DNA of 45,754 nucleotides from an uncultured Methylococcaceae bacterium (GCA_913056195.1 CAJXMF010000016.1:1-45754), one strand, 5' to 3'; positions 18,856 through 30,959 are shown, counted from the first letter of the stretch. Numbers and translations are program-made. Notes: generated from the sequence alone by a model not told the origin.

Positions 18856-19074
18856 AAAACATGATTTTATGAATTGTAGATGAACTTCATAAATAACGAC
18901 ATGTCGTAGTTCAGCACAACGTATTATCAGAATGGCCTGCTTTGTGCTTTTTAATATATTGACACGATACTGTTGTCTATATTTTCATGATTTTTGCGCG
19001 GCCAGCATTATTCAGTTTTATGGTTTGACGATGCCGCGAAATGAGTTTTAGTTATAATAATAAGGAGAAAGTGG

Positions 19075-19314
19075 ATGTCAAAAGCTCACAATTTACAGGA
19101 TATTTTCTTAAATACGCTCAGAAAAGAGCATGTGCCTGTTTCTATTTTTCTAGTGAATGGCATTAAACTGCAGGGCAAAATCGATTCTTTCGATCAATAT
19201 GTCATTATGCTGAAGAATACGATCAACCAAATGGTGTATAAACACGCTATTTCAACCATTGTTCCAGGGAAGCCGGTCAGGTTGCCGCGCGAATCTGAAC
19301 AATCTGATGAATAA
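19075..19314 (+). CDS. hfq: RNA chaperone Hfq
   Basis: The 79-residue Sm-like protein forms hexamers that pair small RNAs with mRNAs. The N-terminus has [12 protein letters not shown] (QDPFLN in E. coli, with Ile for Pro). The Sm1 and Sm2 motifs are [20 protein letters not shown] and [14 protein letters not shown], the latter with the YKHA RNA-binding residues. The C-terminal tail is short and acidic, as in many non-enteric gammaproteobacteria. A clear AAGGAG ribosome binding site precedes the ATG. The 219-bp gap upstream contains a TTGACA at 18959 and a TATAAT at 19053, but neither pairs with a correctly spaced partner. Confidence 0.97.
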   Translation: MSKAHNLQDIFLNTLRKEHVPVSIFLVNGIKLQGKIDSFDQYVIMLKNTINQMVYKHAISTIVPGKPVRLPRESEQSDE

Positions 19315-19335
19315 TTTTTAACGCGAGGTATATTT

Positions 19336-20601
19336 TTGTTTGAAAGACCCGATGCCGGTGAACGGGCAATATTGGTTCATTTAACATTGCAAGCCGGGCA
19401 GGAAGACCTGGAAGAACTCAAAGAATTAACGCGTTCAGCAGGTGCAGAACCCGTCCATGTGATAACGGGCAGTCGCTATCGGCCTGATCCAAAATATTTT
19501 ATCGGCTCTGGAAAGCTGGATGAAATCAAGCAGGCTTTGGAATTTTATCAGGCGGATATTGTTTTATTCAATCATCCTTTAACGCCGAGTCAGGAGCGTA
19601 ATCTAGAAACGGCGCTGGATGTTCGGGTCGTTGACAGAAATGGCTTGATTCTGGATATTTTTGCTCAGCGCGCTCAGACCTTTGAAGGGAAATTACAGGT
19701 GGAGCTGGCTCAGTTAAGGCACTTGTCTACCCGCCTGGTGCGGGGCTGGACGCATCTGGAAAGGCAAAAAGGCGGGATTGGTTTGAGAGGGCCGGGCGAA
19801 ACCCAGCTGGAAACAGACCGCCGATTGCTCGGTATGCGCATCAAACAAATTCAGCGGCGATTGGTCAAAGTGGACAAGCAGCGTGGGCAAGGGCGCCACA
19901 AGCGAAAAAAAGCCGAAATTCCTTCCGTATCTCTGGTCGGTTATACCAATGCCGGAAAATCGACATTGTTTAACACCCTGACGCAATCGGATATTTATGC
20001 TGCAAACCAGTTGTTTGCAACATTAGACCCTACTTTGCGGCAATACCGCCTACAAAATGGGACTGAGCTGGTAATGGCCGATACCGTTGGTTTTATACGA
20101 CATTTGCCGCATGAATTAGTCGCCGCTTTTAAATCGACTTTGCAAGAAGCGAGTGAAGCGGATTTATTGCTCCATGTGGTCGATGCCAATGCGGCCGACC
20201 GGGATGAGACTATTTTTCAGGTTAATCAAGTATTGGAAGATATCAAGGCGAGTACGGTTCCACAATTACTCGTTCATAACAAAATTGACCTGTTAGAGGG
20301 TGTTGACCCGCATATTGATTATGATGATGAAGGTAAACCGGTTCGGGTTTGGTTGTCTGCCAAAACCGGTGATGGCTGTGAATTGCTGGACCAGGCCTTG
20401 TCGGAAATTTTTGCCAGCCAAAAGGTCATCAGAAAATGTGTGTTGACTGCGAAACAGGCCGGTATTCGGGCCAGATTATTCGATTATGCGCGTATTTTGC
20501 ATGAGCAGACAGATGATTATGGTGGCTGGCAGCTGAAGATTGAGATCGATAAAAAGCATTTAGGACTGTTGAAAGAAGTTGAGCTGGAAGAGGTAAGCTA
20601 A
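19336..20601 (+). CDS. hflX: Ribosome-associated GTPase HflX
   Basis: This 421-residue OBG-HflX family GTPase rescues stalled ribosomes by splitting 70S particles. The N-terminal HflX domain (about 1-190) starts MFERPDAGERAILVHL and includes GPGETQLETDRR. The G domain has G1 GYTNAGKST, G3 DTVGF and G4 NKID. The start codon is TTG, supported by a GAGGT ribosome binding site seven bases upstream and by exact agreement with the family N-terminus. It lies 21 bp after hfq, as is usual. Confidence 0.95.
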   Translation: MFERPDAGERAILVHLTLQAGQEDLEELKELTRSAGAEPVHVITGSRYRPDPKYFIGSGKLDEIKQALEFYQADIVLFNHPLTPSQERNLETALDVRVVDRNGLILDIFAQRAQTFEGKLQVELAQLRHLSTRLVRGWTHLERQKGGIGLRGPGETQLETDRRLLGMRIKQIQRRLVKVDKQRGQGRHKRKKAEIPSVSLVGYTNAGKSTLFNTLTQSDIYAANQLFATLDPTLRQYRLQNGTELVMADTVGFIRHLPHELVAAFKSTLQEASEADLLLHVVDANAADRDETIFQVNQVLEDIKASTVPQLLVHNKIDLLEGVDPHIDYDDEGKPVRVWLSAKTGDGCELLDQALSEIFASQKVIRKCVLTAKQAGIRARLFDYARILHEQTDDYGGWQLKIEIDKKHLGLLKEVELEEVS

Positions 20602-20686
20602 CGGCCAGGCTTCTCGGCATTTTTTGTAATCATAGCGGATATAAACTTTAATGTTATTTATCCTGTTAAATTTAGGTACAATAGAG

Positions 20687-20725
20687 CATCGCACTCAATC
20701 ATGACGGTCATGATTGAGTGCGATG
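20687..20725. repeat. 39-bp perfect palindrome upstream of hflK
   Basis: Two 19-nt arms (20687-20705 and 20707-20725) are perfectly complementary around a single G at 20706. A TACAAT that could serve as a -10 box lies just upstream at 20677-20682, which would put the transcription start at the beginning of the palindrome. The element could be a repressor operator or a 5'-leader hairpin for hflKC. No T-run follows, so it is not a standard terminator. No convincing -35 box is visible. Confidence 0.6.
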
Positions 20726-20769
20726 TTTGCTGGAAAAAATACAAACACAAGTAAATTGGAGTACTGAAT

Positions 20770-21957
20770 ATGGCCTGGAATGAACCCGGTGGCGATAACA
20801 AAGATCCCTGGAGTGGGCGAAATGATCAGGGGCCGCCTGATCTGGATGAAGCAATACGTAACTTGCAAGATAAAATCGGCGGTTTGTTTGGCGGCGGTGG
20901 TGGCTCAGGTGAAGAATCCTCCAAGAAAGGCCTTTTGTTTTTATTGATTGCAGCCGTTGTTCTATGGTTGCTGAGTGGTTTTTATATTGTTGATGAAGGA
21001 ACCCGAGGCGTGGTGACACGATTTGGGCGTTATGTTGAAACCACACAGTCAGGTTTGAACTGGCATTTGCCTGCCCCCATTGAGCAGGTGCAGATTATTG
21101 ATGTTAAGCGACAGCGTTTCATTGAAGTCGGTTATCGCTCTGGTGGTCGCCAAGGCATGGGATCTGTGCCTCGTGAAGCCTTGATGCTGACTAAAGACGA
21201 AAACATTATTGATGTACGACTGGCCGTGCAGTATCAGGTTAAAGATGCGAAAGATTTTGCGTTCAATGTTTATAACCCGGCTGCAACCTTGAAAGAGGTG
21301 ACAGAAAGTGTTGAACGTGGCGTGATAGGCCAGAATACGATGGATTTCGTGTTGACAGAAGGACGTAGTGAAATTGTCTCTGAAATCAAACAGGAAATTC
21401 AGTCGATTATGGATTCTTACAAGGCCGGTGTTCTGGTGACCAGTGTGAACTTACAGGATGCACAACCGCCTGAACAGGTTCAGGGTGCATTTGAAGATGC
21501 CATTAAGGCGCGAGAAGACAAGCAGCGGCTGATTAACGAAGCCGAAGCCTATTCCAATGGTGTCGTGCCAAAGGCGCGTGGTGCAGCTTCGCGTCTGGTT
21601 CAGGAAGCCGAAGGTTATCAGGCAAAAGTCATTGCTAAAGCAACCGGTGAAGCCAGTCGCTTTGAGCAAATGTTGAAAGAGTATAAAAAAGCACCTGCGG
21701 TGACACGGCAGCGAATTTATATTGAGACGATGGAGAATATGTTAGGTCATACGCCTACTGTAATGGTTGATGTAAAAGGTGGTAATAATTTGATTTATTT
21801 ACCCCTGGATAAATTAGCGCCGCAGACCGGTAAGAAGGTTTCGCAAGAGCCCAAAACGAATTTGCCAAAATATGTTCAGCAACCAAAGACAAGAACTAAT
21901 ACAAGAGCAAGAAGCGCTTTTCGCGGTCGTGAAGCAAGAGGGAGGGTGGCACGATGA
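20770..21957 (+). CDS. hflK: FtsH protease modulator HflK
   Basis: The 395-residue SPFH-domain protein forms a membrane-anchored complex with HflC that surrounds and modulates the FtsH protease. The N-terminus is soluble and glycine-rich (MAWNEPGG, GGLFGGGGGSG). A single transmembrane segment lies at about residues 57-74, followed by the SPFH domain and a long helical region (about 240-310). The C-terminal tail is basic. hflC overlaps the stop by four bases (ATGA), so the two are translationally coupled. An extensive palindrome lies in the gap between hflX and this gene. Confidence 0.95.
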   Translation: MAWNEPGGDNKDPWSGRNDQGPPDLDEAIRNLQDKIGGLFGGGGGSGEESSKKGLLFLLIAAVVLWLLSGFYIVDEGTRGVVTRFGRYVETTQSGLNWHLPAPIEQVQIIDVKRQRFIEVGYRSGGRQGMGSVPREALMLTKDENIIDVRLAVQYQVKDAKDFAFNVYNPAATLKEVTESVERGVIGQNTMDFVLTEGRSEIVSEIKQEIQSIMDSYKAGVLVTSVNLQDAQPPEQVQGAFEDAIKAREDKQRLINEAEAYSNGVVPKARGAASRLVQEAEGYQAKVIAKATGEASRFEQMLKEYKKAPAVTRQRIYIETMENMLGHTPTVMVDVKGGNNLIYLPLDKLAPQTGKKVSQEPKTNLPKYVQQPKTRTNTRARSAFRGREARGRVAR

Positions 21958-22805
21958 ATAAAATAATTGTTTCAATTGTACTGGTCGTCGTTGTGGCTTC
22001 GATGTCGGTATTTACAGTTTCAGAAACTGAGCGTGCCATAAAGTTTCGCTTTGGTGAGATCGTTGAAGCAGATTTTAAACCCGGTATTCATTTTAAAATT
22101 CCGTTCATCAATAATGTGAAAAAATTTGATAAACGCATTCTGACACTGGACTCTAAGCCAGAGCGGTTTTTAACGGCTGAAAAGAAAAATGTGATCGTCG
22201 ATTCTTTCGTTAAATGGCGTATCGGAGATTTAAAAACGTTTTATACCACGGTAGCTGGGGATATCATTCAGGCTAATGTGCGTTTAGATCAGATTATCAA
22301 AGATGCATTTCGTAGCGAGTTCAGTAAGCGGCAAATTAATCAGCTGGTTTCCACAGACCGGAAAATTATTCGGAAAGCCCTGATTGCTAAAACAACGGAC
22401 CTGGCGGGTAAGTTGGGTATTGATATTGTTGATGTACAGGTCAAGCGTATTGATTTGCCACAAGACGTCAGTGCATCGGTTTATCGTCGGATGGAAGCTG
22501 AGCGAGAAAGAGTCGCTCGGGAATTTCGTTCGCAGGGTGCTGAAGCGGCTGAAAAGATTCGGGCCGATGCCGATAAACAGCGTGAAATTATTTTGGCCAA
22601 TGCGTTTCGTGATGCTGAAATACTTCGTGGTAAAGGTGAAGCGAAAGCAGCCGATATTTATGCCAAAACCTATGGAAAAGATGTCGAATTCTTTAATTTT
22701 TATCGTAGCATGGGGGCCTATAAGAAAACCTTTGATAAAGAAGGCGATATGCTGGTATTGGAACCGGATTCCGATTTTTTCAAATATTTCAAAAAACAGA
22801 AATAA
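21954..22805 (+). CDS. hflC: FtsH protease modulator HflC
   Basis: This 283-residue partner of HflK has an N-terminal signal-anchor (IIVSIVLVVVVASMSVFTV), an SPFH domain (SETERAIKFRFGEIVEADFKPGIHFKIPF) and a helical region with RMEAERERVAREFRSQGAEAAEKIRADAD. The C-terminus matches the family. It ends 38 bp before a hairpin with a T-run that separates it from hisZ. Confidence 0.95.
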   Translation: MNKIIVSIVLVVVVASMSVFTVSETERAIKFRFGEIVEADFKPGIHFKIPFINNVKKFDKRILTLDSKPERFLTAEKKNVIVDSFVKWRIGDLKTFYTTVAGDIIQANVRLDQIIKDAFRSEFSKRQINQLVSTDRKIIRKALIAKTTDLAGKLGIDIVDVQVKRIDLPQDVSASVYRRMEAERERVAREFRSQGAEAAEKIRADADKQREIILANAFRDAEILRGKGEAKAADIYAKTYGKDVEFFNFYRSMGAYKKTFDKEGDMLVLEPDSDFFKYFKKQK

Positions 22806-22843
22806 TTTTAAGTTGATCGTTTGAAAAGGCTTTTTGTCTGAAT

Positions 22844-22870
22844 AAAACGCTCCACATTGTGGGGCGTTTT
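22844..22870 (+). terminator. Intrinsic terminator after hflC
   Basis: Arms AAAACGC-T-CCACA and TGTGG-G-GCGTTTT form a 13-bp stem with one G-T wobble and a very tight loop. The stem ends in TTTT. The A-run on the other side could make it work in both directions, but no gene approaches from the right. Confidence 0.7.
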
Positions 22871-22892
22871 GTGTGATTAGGATATTAAAAAA

Positions 22893-25381
<2,489 letters not shown>

Positions 25382-25425
25382 AGCGGGATTTAAATTGTGT
25401 TTGAATACAGGTATAATCGCTCGTT

Positions 25426-25450
25426 AAAGCCTTGGAATCAGGGCTTTTTT
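25426..25450 (+). terminator. Intrinsic terminator after purA
   Basis: Arms AAAGCCTTG and CAGGGCTTT (one G-T wobble) flank a GAAT loop, and six T follow the C of the right arm. A TATAAT at 25412-25417 with TTTAAA 17 bp upstream lies immediately before the hairpin, so a leader starting near 25424 would begin with this stem. Confidence 0.65.
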
Positions 25451-25530
25451 CTTGGTTTAAAGTGCGTTTGTGGGGCACAAGCATACGCGTCGATGTCTAT
25501 TTAAACAAACGCTTGGAGTTTTAACAATAA

Positions 25531-26886
25531 ATGACACAAAAACTTTATATACAAACAAACGGTTGTCAGATGAATGAATATGATTCTGACAAAATGCGTG
25601 ATGTGTTGAAAGCATCGCATGGTTTGGAAGTGACTCAAAACCCTGAAGATGCTGATGTCTTATTGTTAAATACCTGTTCAATTCGTGAAAAAGCCCAGGA
25701 AAAGGTTTTTTCAGCCGTTGGACGCTGGAAAAAGATTAAGGATAAGCGGCCTGACATTATTATTGGCGTGGGTGGCTGTGTCGCAAGCCAGGAAGGTGAG
25801 GCGATTCAAAAGCGCGCACCTTATGTCGATATTGTATTTGGTCCGCAAACCCTGCATCGTTTACCTGAGCTTTTAAATCAAGCGCGTCGCGGTGAACAAA
25901 AGATCGTTGATATTTCATTTCCCGAAATCGAGAAGTTTGATTCCTTGCCGGAACCTCGCGCAGAAGGCCCAAAAGCCTTTGTATCCGTTATGGAAGGCTG
26001 TAGCAAATATTGCACCTATTGTGTTGTTCCCTACACACGGGGTGAAGAAATCAGTCGGCCATTGAATGATGTGATTGCAGAAATTGAAACACTCGCTCAA
26101 CAAGGTGTGCGTGAAATCAATTTGCTCGGGCAAAATGTGAATGCCTATCGGGGTGAAATGGATGATGGTGATATTGCCAGCTTCAGTCTGCTGCTCCATT
26201 ATGTCGCCGCCGTTGAAGGTATCGACAGGATTCGTTTTACCACATCGCATCCTCTGGAATTTACCGATGATATCATTGAAGCCTACACAGAAATTCCACA
26301 GCTCGTCAGCCATCTTCACTTACCTGTCCAAAGTGGCAGTAATCGTATTTTATCGGCGATGAAGCGGGGCCATACCCGGGAAGATTATTTGCAAATCATG
26401 GCGAAGATAAAACAGGCACGACCGGGTATCAGTCTGTCATCAGATTTCATTATCGGTTTTCCTGGTGAAACCGATGAAGAGTTTGAAGACACAATGCGTT
26501 TGATTGAAGAAGTTGGTTTCGATTTCTCCTATAGCTTTATCTTTAGTCCGCGCCCAGGGACACCCGCCGCAGAGTTTGAAGATGGTATTTCTATGGATGT
26601 CAAAAAACAGCGGCTGGAGCGATTGCAGACACGCTTGACAGGAATGTCGCAAGCCATTTCCGAGACTATGGTTGGGAGTGTGCAGACCGTATTGGTAGAA
26701 GGTGTTTCCCGTAAAAATCCATTGCATATGACAGGGCGCACGGAGAATAATAGAGCCGTTAATTTTGCCGCTCATCCACGGCTGGCGGGGCAGTTTGTAG
26801 ATGTATTGATTACGGAAGCCTTGCCGAATTCCTTGCGTGGTCGTCTGGTTGAGTCTTCCGTAGAAAAAATTGTTCACACAGCTTGA
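25531..26886 (+). CDS. miaB: tRNA-2-methylthio-N6-dimethylallyladenosine synthase MiaB
   Basis: The 451-residue radical-SAM methylthiotransferase converts i6A37, made by MiaA (encoded at 17926), into ms2i6A37. The N-terminal domain supplies three cysteines for the auxiliary cluster ([27 protein letters not shown]). The radical-SAM motif is CSKYCTYC, followed by [10 protein letters not shown]-terminal TRAM domain (about 380-445) binds tRNA. The phoH start codon overlaps its stop by one base. Confidence 0.96.
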   Translation: MTQKLYIQTNGCQMNEYDSDKMRDVLKASHGLEVTQNPEDADVLLLNTCSIREKAQEKVFSAVGRWKKIKDKRPDIIIGVGGCVASQEGEAIQKRAPYVDIVFGPQTLHRLPELLNQARRGEQKIVDISFPEIEKFDSLPEPRAEGPKAFVSVMEGCSKYCTYCVVPYTRGEEISRPLNDVIAEIETLAQQGVREINLLGQNVNAYRGEMDDGDIASFSLLLHYVAAVEGIDRIRFTTSHPLEFTDDIIEAYTEIPQLVSHLHLPVQSGSNRILSAMKRGHTREDYLQIMAKIKQARPGISLSSDFIIGFPGETDEEFEDTMRLIEEVGFDFSYSFIFSPRPGTPAAEFEDGISMDVKKQRLERLQTRLTGMSQAISETMVGSVQTVLVEGVSRKNPLHMTGRTENNRAVNFAAHPRLAGQFVDVLITEALPNSLRGRLVESSVEKIVHTA

Positions 26887-27866
26887 TGAGCGAAGCACAA
26901 TTTTCTCAGGAAATTATGTTATTGCCGGCTGACAACCAGCGTTTGTCTGATTTTTGTGGGCAATTTGATAATCATCTCAGGCAAATCGAGCAGCGCCTGC
27001 AGGTCGAAATCTTGAATCGTGGCAATTCTTTTAAAATAATCGGTGTGAAGCAGGCCGTTATTGCCGCGAGTGCAGTCATGAAAAAGATTTATGACATGAC
27101 TGCAGAGGAAGAAATCACGCCGGAGCAGGTTCACTTGAGTATGCAAGATGCCAATATCGAACAAATAATTACTGAGACTAAGCAGGAATCATTTAAGTTG
27201 CTGCATATTAAAACCCGGCGTGGTGTTATTAAGGGCCGGGGTGAAAATCAACAAAAATATCTGCATAAAATCCTTAGTCATGATATCAATTTTGGTGTGG
27301 GTCCTGCGGGTACCGGTAAGACCTACCTGGCTGTCGCTTGTGCGGTGGAAGCCTTACAATCTGAACAAGTCAGGCGTATTGTTCTGGTCAGGCCAGCCGT
27401 TGAGGCCGGTGAGAAGTTAGGCTTTTTACCCGGCGATATGGCGCAAAAAGTTGATCCGTATTTACGACCTCTCTATGATGCGTTGTATGAAATGCTGGGT
27501 TTTGAAAAAGTTGAAAAACTGATTGAGCGGAATATTATAGAAGTTGCGCCGTTGGCGTTTATGCGCGGTCGAACATTGAATGATTCCTTTATCATTCTCG
27601 ATGAGGCGCAAAATACAACGACCGAACAAATTAAAATGTTTTTAACCCGTATTGGTTTTGGTTCCACTGCCGTTGTGACCGGCGATATCACCCAAATTGA
27701 CTTACCTAATGAGCGTTCATCAGGCTTGATTCATGTCTTGAAAGTCTTAAAAGACGTAGAGGGTATCAGTTTTACCTTTTTCGATACCAAAGATGTGGTC
27801 AGGCATCCTTTAGTTCAACGCATTGTCAGTGCCTATGAGCGCTATGAACAAGAACAATCTTCTTGA
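26886..27866 (+). CDS. ybeZ: PhoH-like ATPase (YbeZ)
   Basis: This 326-residue PhoH-family P-loop protein has Walker A GPAGTGKTYLA and Walker B FIILDEAQNT, both typical. An N-terminal RNA-binding-like region (about 1-110) is present, as in YbeZ. The family works alongside the YbeY endoribonuclease, which is encoded next and overlaps it by 23 bases. I chose the ATG at 26886, overlapping the miaB stop; the preceding TTG has no advantage. Confidence 0.93.
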   Translation: MSEAQFSQEIMLLPADNQRLSDFCGQFDNHLRQIEQRLQVEILNRGNSFKIIGVKQAVIAASAVMKKIYDMTAEEEITPEQVHLSMQDANIEQIITETKQESFKLLHIKTRRGVIKGRGENQQKYLHKILSHDINFGVGPAGTGKTYLAVACAVEALQSEQVRRIVLVRPAVEAGEKLGFLPGDMAQKVDPYLRPLYDALYEMLGFEKVEKLIERNIIEVAPLAFMRGRTLNDSFIILDEAQNTTTEQIKMFLTRIGFGSTAVVTGDITQIDLPNERSSGLIHVLKVLKDVEGISFTFFDTKDVVRHPLVQRIVSAYERYEQEQSS

Positions 27867-28305
27867 TCTTCAGTTAGCCACCGATTGTTCTGATTTACCT
27901 GACAAGGATCAGTTTAAGCTGTGGGTTGAGTTGGTTCTGTCAGATCAACAGCGCTCAGGTGAGATAGTCGTGCGTCTGGTCGATGAGGACGAAAGTCGTG
28001 GCTTAAATCAGGCTTACCGACATAAACAAGGGCCCACCAATGTATTGAGTTTTCCATTTGAAGCGCCGGCGGAAATACAAACGACTTTGTTGGGTGATTT
28101 GGTTATCTGCGCACCGGTTGTTCATCGCGAGGCCAAAGACCAAGGTAAATTATTAGAACATCATTGGGCGCATATTGTGATTCACGGTGTTTTACATTTA
28201 CTCGGTTATGATCATATTAATGATAATGATGCCGTGGTGATGGAAGCCTTAGAAATTAAACTGTTAAATAAACTTAAAATACCAGATCCCTATCACGAGG
28301 ATTGA
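27844..28305 (+). CDS. ybeY: rRNA maturation endoribonuclease YbeY
   Basis: The 153-residue zinc-dependent endoribonuclease acts in 16S rRNA 3' maturation and ribosome quality control. The metal motif HGVLHLLGYDH matches H-x3-H-x5-H exactly, and the NVLSFPFE segment is conserved. The start could be the ATG at 27844 or one nine bases upstream; both lie inside the end of ybeZ. corC follows after four bases, giving the conserved ybeZ-ybeY-ybeX series. Confidence 0.94.
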   Translation: MNKNNLLDLQLATDCSDLPDKDQFKLWVELVLSDQQRSGEIVVRLVDEDESRGLNQAYRHKQGPTNVLSFPFEAPAEIQTTLLGDLVICAPVVHREAKDQGKLLEHHWAHIVIHGVLHLLGYDHINDNDAVVMEALEIKLLNKLKIPDPYHED

Positions 28306-28309
28306 ATAG

Positions 28310-29170
28310 ATGACTGACGAAAACCCTCCGAGTAGTTCCGCCTCATCCAAAAGCTTTATTGATCGAATCGGTCAAATGTTAACGGGTGATCCGCAAGACC
28401 GGGAAGACTTACTTGAGTTTCTGCGGGCCGCACACAAAAAACATCTACTGGATGCCGATGCTCTGTCCATGATTGAAGGCGTGTTGCAAATCAGTGAAAT
28501 GCGTGCCAGAGACATTATGGTACCTCGCGTACAGATGGTGGTTGTACCGCATGATGCAGAACTGGACACTATCTTGCCGTTAGTATTCGAATCCGGGCAT
28601 TCTCGCTACCCTGTCATCGAAGGCGATCGCAGTAAAGTGGTCGGTATTTTAATGGTCAAGGATTTGCTGGCTAATGTGTTGAAACAGAAAGATCTGAAAG
28701 TTGAAGAAATTATGCGGCCTGTCAGTATTGTGCCAGAGAGTAAGCGTTTGAATGTATTGTTGAAAGAATTCAGAACGCAACGGCATCATATGGCGATTGT
28801 GATTGATGAGTATGGTATGGCAGCGGGGCTGGTGACGATTGAAGATATTTTAGAGCAGATCGTGGGTGAAATTGAAGATGAGCATGATGCCGAAGAAGAA
28901 ACCTATGTTCAGCAAAAAAACAAAACCGATTTTATCATCAAAGCCTTGATGCCGATTGATGAATTCAATGAGTATTTCGACGCAGATCTGGATGATGAGG
29001 AATGTGATACGCTGGGTGGATTCATTGTCCATCAATTAGAGCACCTACCCAAAAAAGGTGAAAAACTCAAGTATGGTAATTTTAGATTTGAAGTGGTCAG
29101 GGCAGACAATCGACGGATTTATCTGGTGAAACTCAAGCTGAAGAAGAAACCCGAAAAAGAGGCTGAATAA
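28310..29170 (+). CDS. ybeX: CorC/YbeX family protein with two CBS domains and transporter-associated domain
   Basis: This 286-residue soluble protein has a CBS pair (about residues 70-190; MVPRVQMVVVPHDA, SRYPVIEGD, GLVTIEDILEQIVGEI) and a C-terminal CorC_HlyC domain (about 205-280). The family is linked to Mg2+/Co2+ homeostasis and ribosome function. The usual following gene, apolipoprotein N-acyltransferase lnt, is absent here: a convergent PilZ gene occupies the place. Confidence 0.92.
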   Translation: MTDENPPSSSASSKSFIDRIGQMLTGDPQDREDLLEFLRAAHKKHLLDADALSMIEGVLQISEMRARDIMVPRVQMVVVPHDAELDTILPLVFESGHSRYPVIEGDRSKVVGILMVKDLLANVLKQKDLKVEEIMRPVSIVPESKRLNVLLKEFRTQRHHMAIVIDEYGMAAGLVTIEDILEQIVGEIEDEHDAEEETYVQQKNKTDFIIKALMPIDEFNEYFDADLDDEECDTLGGFIVHQLEHLPKKGEKLKYGNFRFEVVRADNRRIYLVKLKLKKKPEKEAE

Positions 29171-29197
29171 AATCGACTGGCCGGTGTTTTAATTGCC

Positions 29198-29605
29198 TTA
29201 CTGTTTGAATAGAAAATCTGTTTGGGATTTGAGCAAATGTTCGCCGAGCCTGTCGTTAACACGGTCGAATTTCAGGCCATAAAAATAACAACCTTCTGAA
29301 TGTCGATGATGGCGGATGCTTGCATTAATTCGAAAGACTTTGCCATCTTTGAAAATCAATTGTAAAGAGATATTTTTATTTCGAGGAAACTTTTTATTGC
29401 ATGCAATCAACGCACCCTTGCTGCTGATGTCCATTAGATTGACCATCAGCTTGGATGTGCTGAATAAGCCCCGAACCAATACGACAGTTGTGATATCTTT
29501 ACGGATATAACGTACAGCAGTACGTTTGTTGATGAAGCCGGTATCCTCGTCTGGATCCCGAAAAAAAACATCATCTTGTTTTTGTTCTTCAGTTTTTGAT
29601 GTCAT
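29198..29605 (-). CDS. PilZ domain protein, probable c-di-GMP receptor
   Basis: The predicted 135-residue protein contains a single PilZ domain. The two c-di-GMP binding motifs are RxxxR (Arg28-Arg32, RTAVR) and D/NxSxxG (Asp59-Gly64, DISSKG). The beta-barrel strands around HHRHSEGCYFYGLKF fit the family. I chose the ATG at 29605; the frame is open 20 codons further to a TTG, but that stretch does not resemble PilZ N-termini. It is convergent with ybeX (27-bp gap) and divergent from the PQQ-associated ABC module. Its output is unknown. Confidence 0.8.
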   Translation of the reverse strand: MTSKTEEQKQDDVFFRDPDEDTGFINKRTAVRYIRKDITTVVLVRGLFSTSKLMVNLMDISSKGALIACNKKFPRNKNISLQLIFKDGKVFRINASIRHHRHSEGCYFYGLKFDRVNDRLGEHLLKSQTDFLFKQ

Positions 29606-29776
29606 TAGCCGAAGGCGATAAACAATAATACGTTTAAGTATTGACCTAAATGCGTGAAATTGCAATTTTAGGGACTATGAATTTGACGAGTGCAGCACCT
29701 TTTTTATCAATAGGTTGTTGTTTGTTGCCGGCAAGGTGAGGGTTAACGGGTATTTTTCAAATGATTATTGGTGAGT

Positions 29777-30958
29777 ATGAATCAGCTATTTAAATATTTC
29801 TTTATTATCGGTTTGCTTTGGGTAGAGATTCAGTATTCTGTTGTTGCCGATGAAAAACAAAAAATAAGCATTGTTTTTTTGAGCCAGGAAAAACAAGTGC
29901 CTGCCGCCTTGTCCAATCTTGATGCGTTTATTCAGCATAAAGGCTTCAAAGGTGCTGAAATGGCGATTGCGGATAATAATACGACAGGTCAGTTTACCGG
30001 ACAGTATTTTGAGTTGAAGCCCGTCATTGTCCCGCTGGGTGAAAGTGTATTGGCGGCTTTTAAGCGGCATGCGGTCGATTCTGATTTGTTTGTTGTTAAT
30101 GTGTCTGATAATCAATTATTGAAATTGGCCGACCTCGATGAGGCGAAGAACAAGCTGATTTTTGATGCGGTCAGTCGGGCCGATGAGCTGCGCAATGAAT
30201 TTTGTAGAAACAATGTGCTGCATCTGTTACCCAGTCGGGCCATGCGTGCTGATGCGTTGGCGCAGTATATGTTAAAAAAACGCTGGCGGAAATGGTTTTT
30301 AGTGGTTGGGCCGACAGAAGATGATAAACGTTTTGCTCAGGCGTTGCGGCGTGCGGCGGAACGTTTTGGTATGGATATTGTTGCTGAAAAACAATGGTTG
30401 CACACCTATGATGCCAGGCGCACGGCGCAATCCGATGTGCCGGTTTTTACGCAGGATGTGCCGGACTATGATGTTCTGGTTGTGGCAGACGAGCAGGGCC
30501 TGTTTGGCGAATATTTGAGTTATCGAACCTGGTTGCCAAGGCTGGTTATTGGTACTCAGGGGCTGATTGCCACGGCCTGGCACAGAACCCATGAACAATG
30601 GGGGGCTGTGCAAATGCAGAACCGTTTTAAAGACTATGCCGGGCGCTGGATGGAAGAAGAGGATTACGGTGCCTATTTAGCCGTAAGAGCCATTGGCGAG
30701 GCGGCGACACGTACACAATCGAACAAGGTTGGCGCTATAAAAGCCTATTTGCTCAGTGATGAATTCGCCTTACAAGGCTATAAAGGTCGGCCATTGTCAT
30801 TCAGACGCTGGGATGGGCAATTACGGCAACCCGTTTTATTGGCAGCGGCACGTTCTTTAGTTGCCGTAGCACCTTTAGAAGGCTTTTTACATCCCAAAAC
30901 AGAGCTGGATAGTTTGGGCTACGATCAACCCGAAACACTTTGTCACCCCGGAGAGTAG
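29777..30958 (+). CDS. ABC transporter substrate-binding protein, PQQ-dependent alcohol dehydrogenase system
   Basis: This 393-residue periplasmic binding protein-like product has a signal peptide (LFKYFFIIGLLWVEIQYSVVA). It belongs to the branched-chain-amino-acid type fold family associated with PQQ-dependent alcohol oxidation, recognised from the order of neighbours and from motifs such as RTWLPRLVIGTQGL and GYKGRPLSFRRWDGQLRQP. The ligand is unknown. I chose the ATG at 29777, three codons after a TTG, so that the signal peptide starts normally. The propeller gene begins one base after its stop. It is the first of four linked genes. Confidence 0.82.
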   Translation: MNQLFKYFFIIGLLWVEIQYSVVADEKQKISIVFLSQEKQVPAALSNLDAFIQHKGFKGAEMAIADNNTTGQFTGQYFELKPVIVPLGESVLAAFKRHAVDSDLFVVNVSDNQLLKLADLDEAKNKLIFDAVSRADELRNEFCRNNVLHLLPSRAMRADALAQYMLKKRWRKWFLVVGPTEDDKRFAQALRRAAERFGMDIVAEKQWLHTYDARRTAQSDVPVFTQDVPDYDVLVVADEQGLFGEYLSYRTWLPRLVIGTQGLIATAWHRTHEQWGAVQMQNRFKDYAGRWMEEEDYGAYLAVRAIGEAATRTQSNKVGAIKAYLLSDEFALQGYKGRPLSFRRWDGQLRQPVLLAAARSLVAVAPLEGFLHPKTELDSLGYDQPETLCHPGE

Positions 30959-30959
30959 C

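Noticed and set aside
18848..18870. ATCATG-CATGAT hairpin with T-run after miaA as a terminator
   Set aside because: The stem is only six base pairs and AT-rich, too weak to call.
18959..19058. TTGACA at 18959 and TATAAT at 19053 upstream of hfq as a promoter
   Set aside because: They do not pair with each other, and each lacks a partner at 16-18 bp; a nearer TTGACG at 19025 is 22 bp from the TATAAT.
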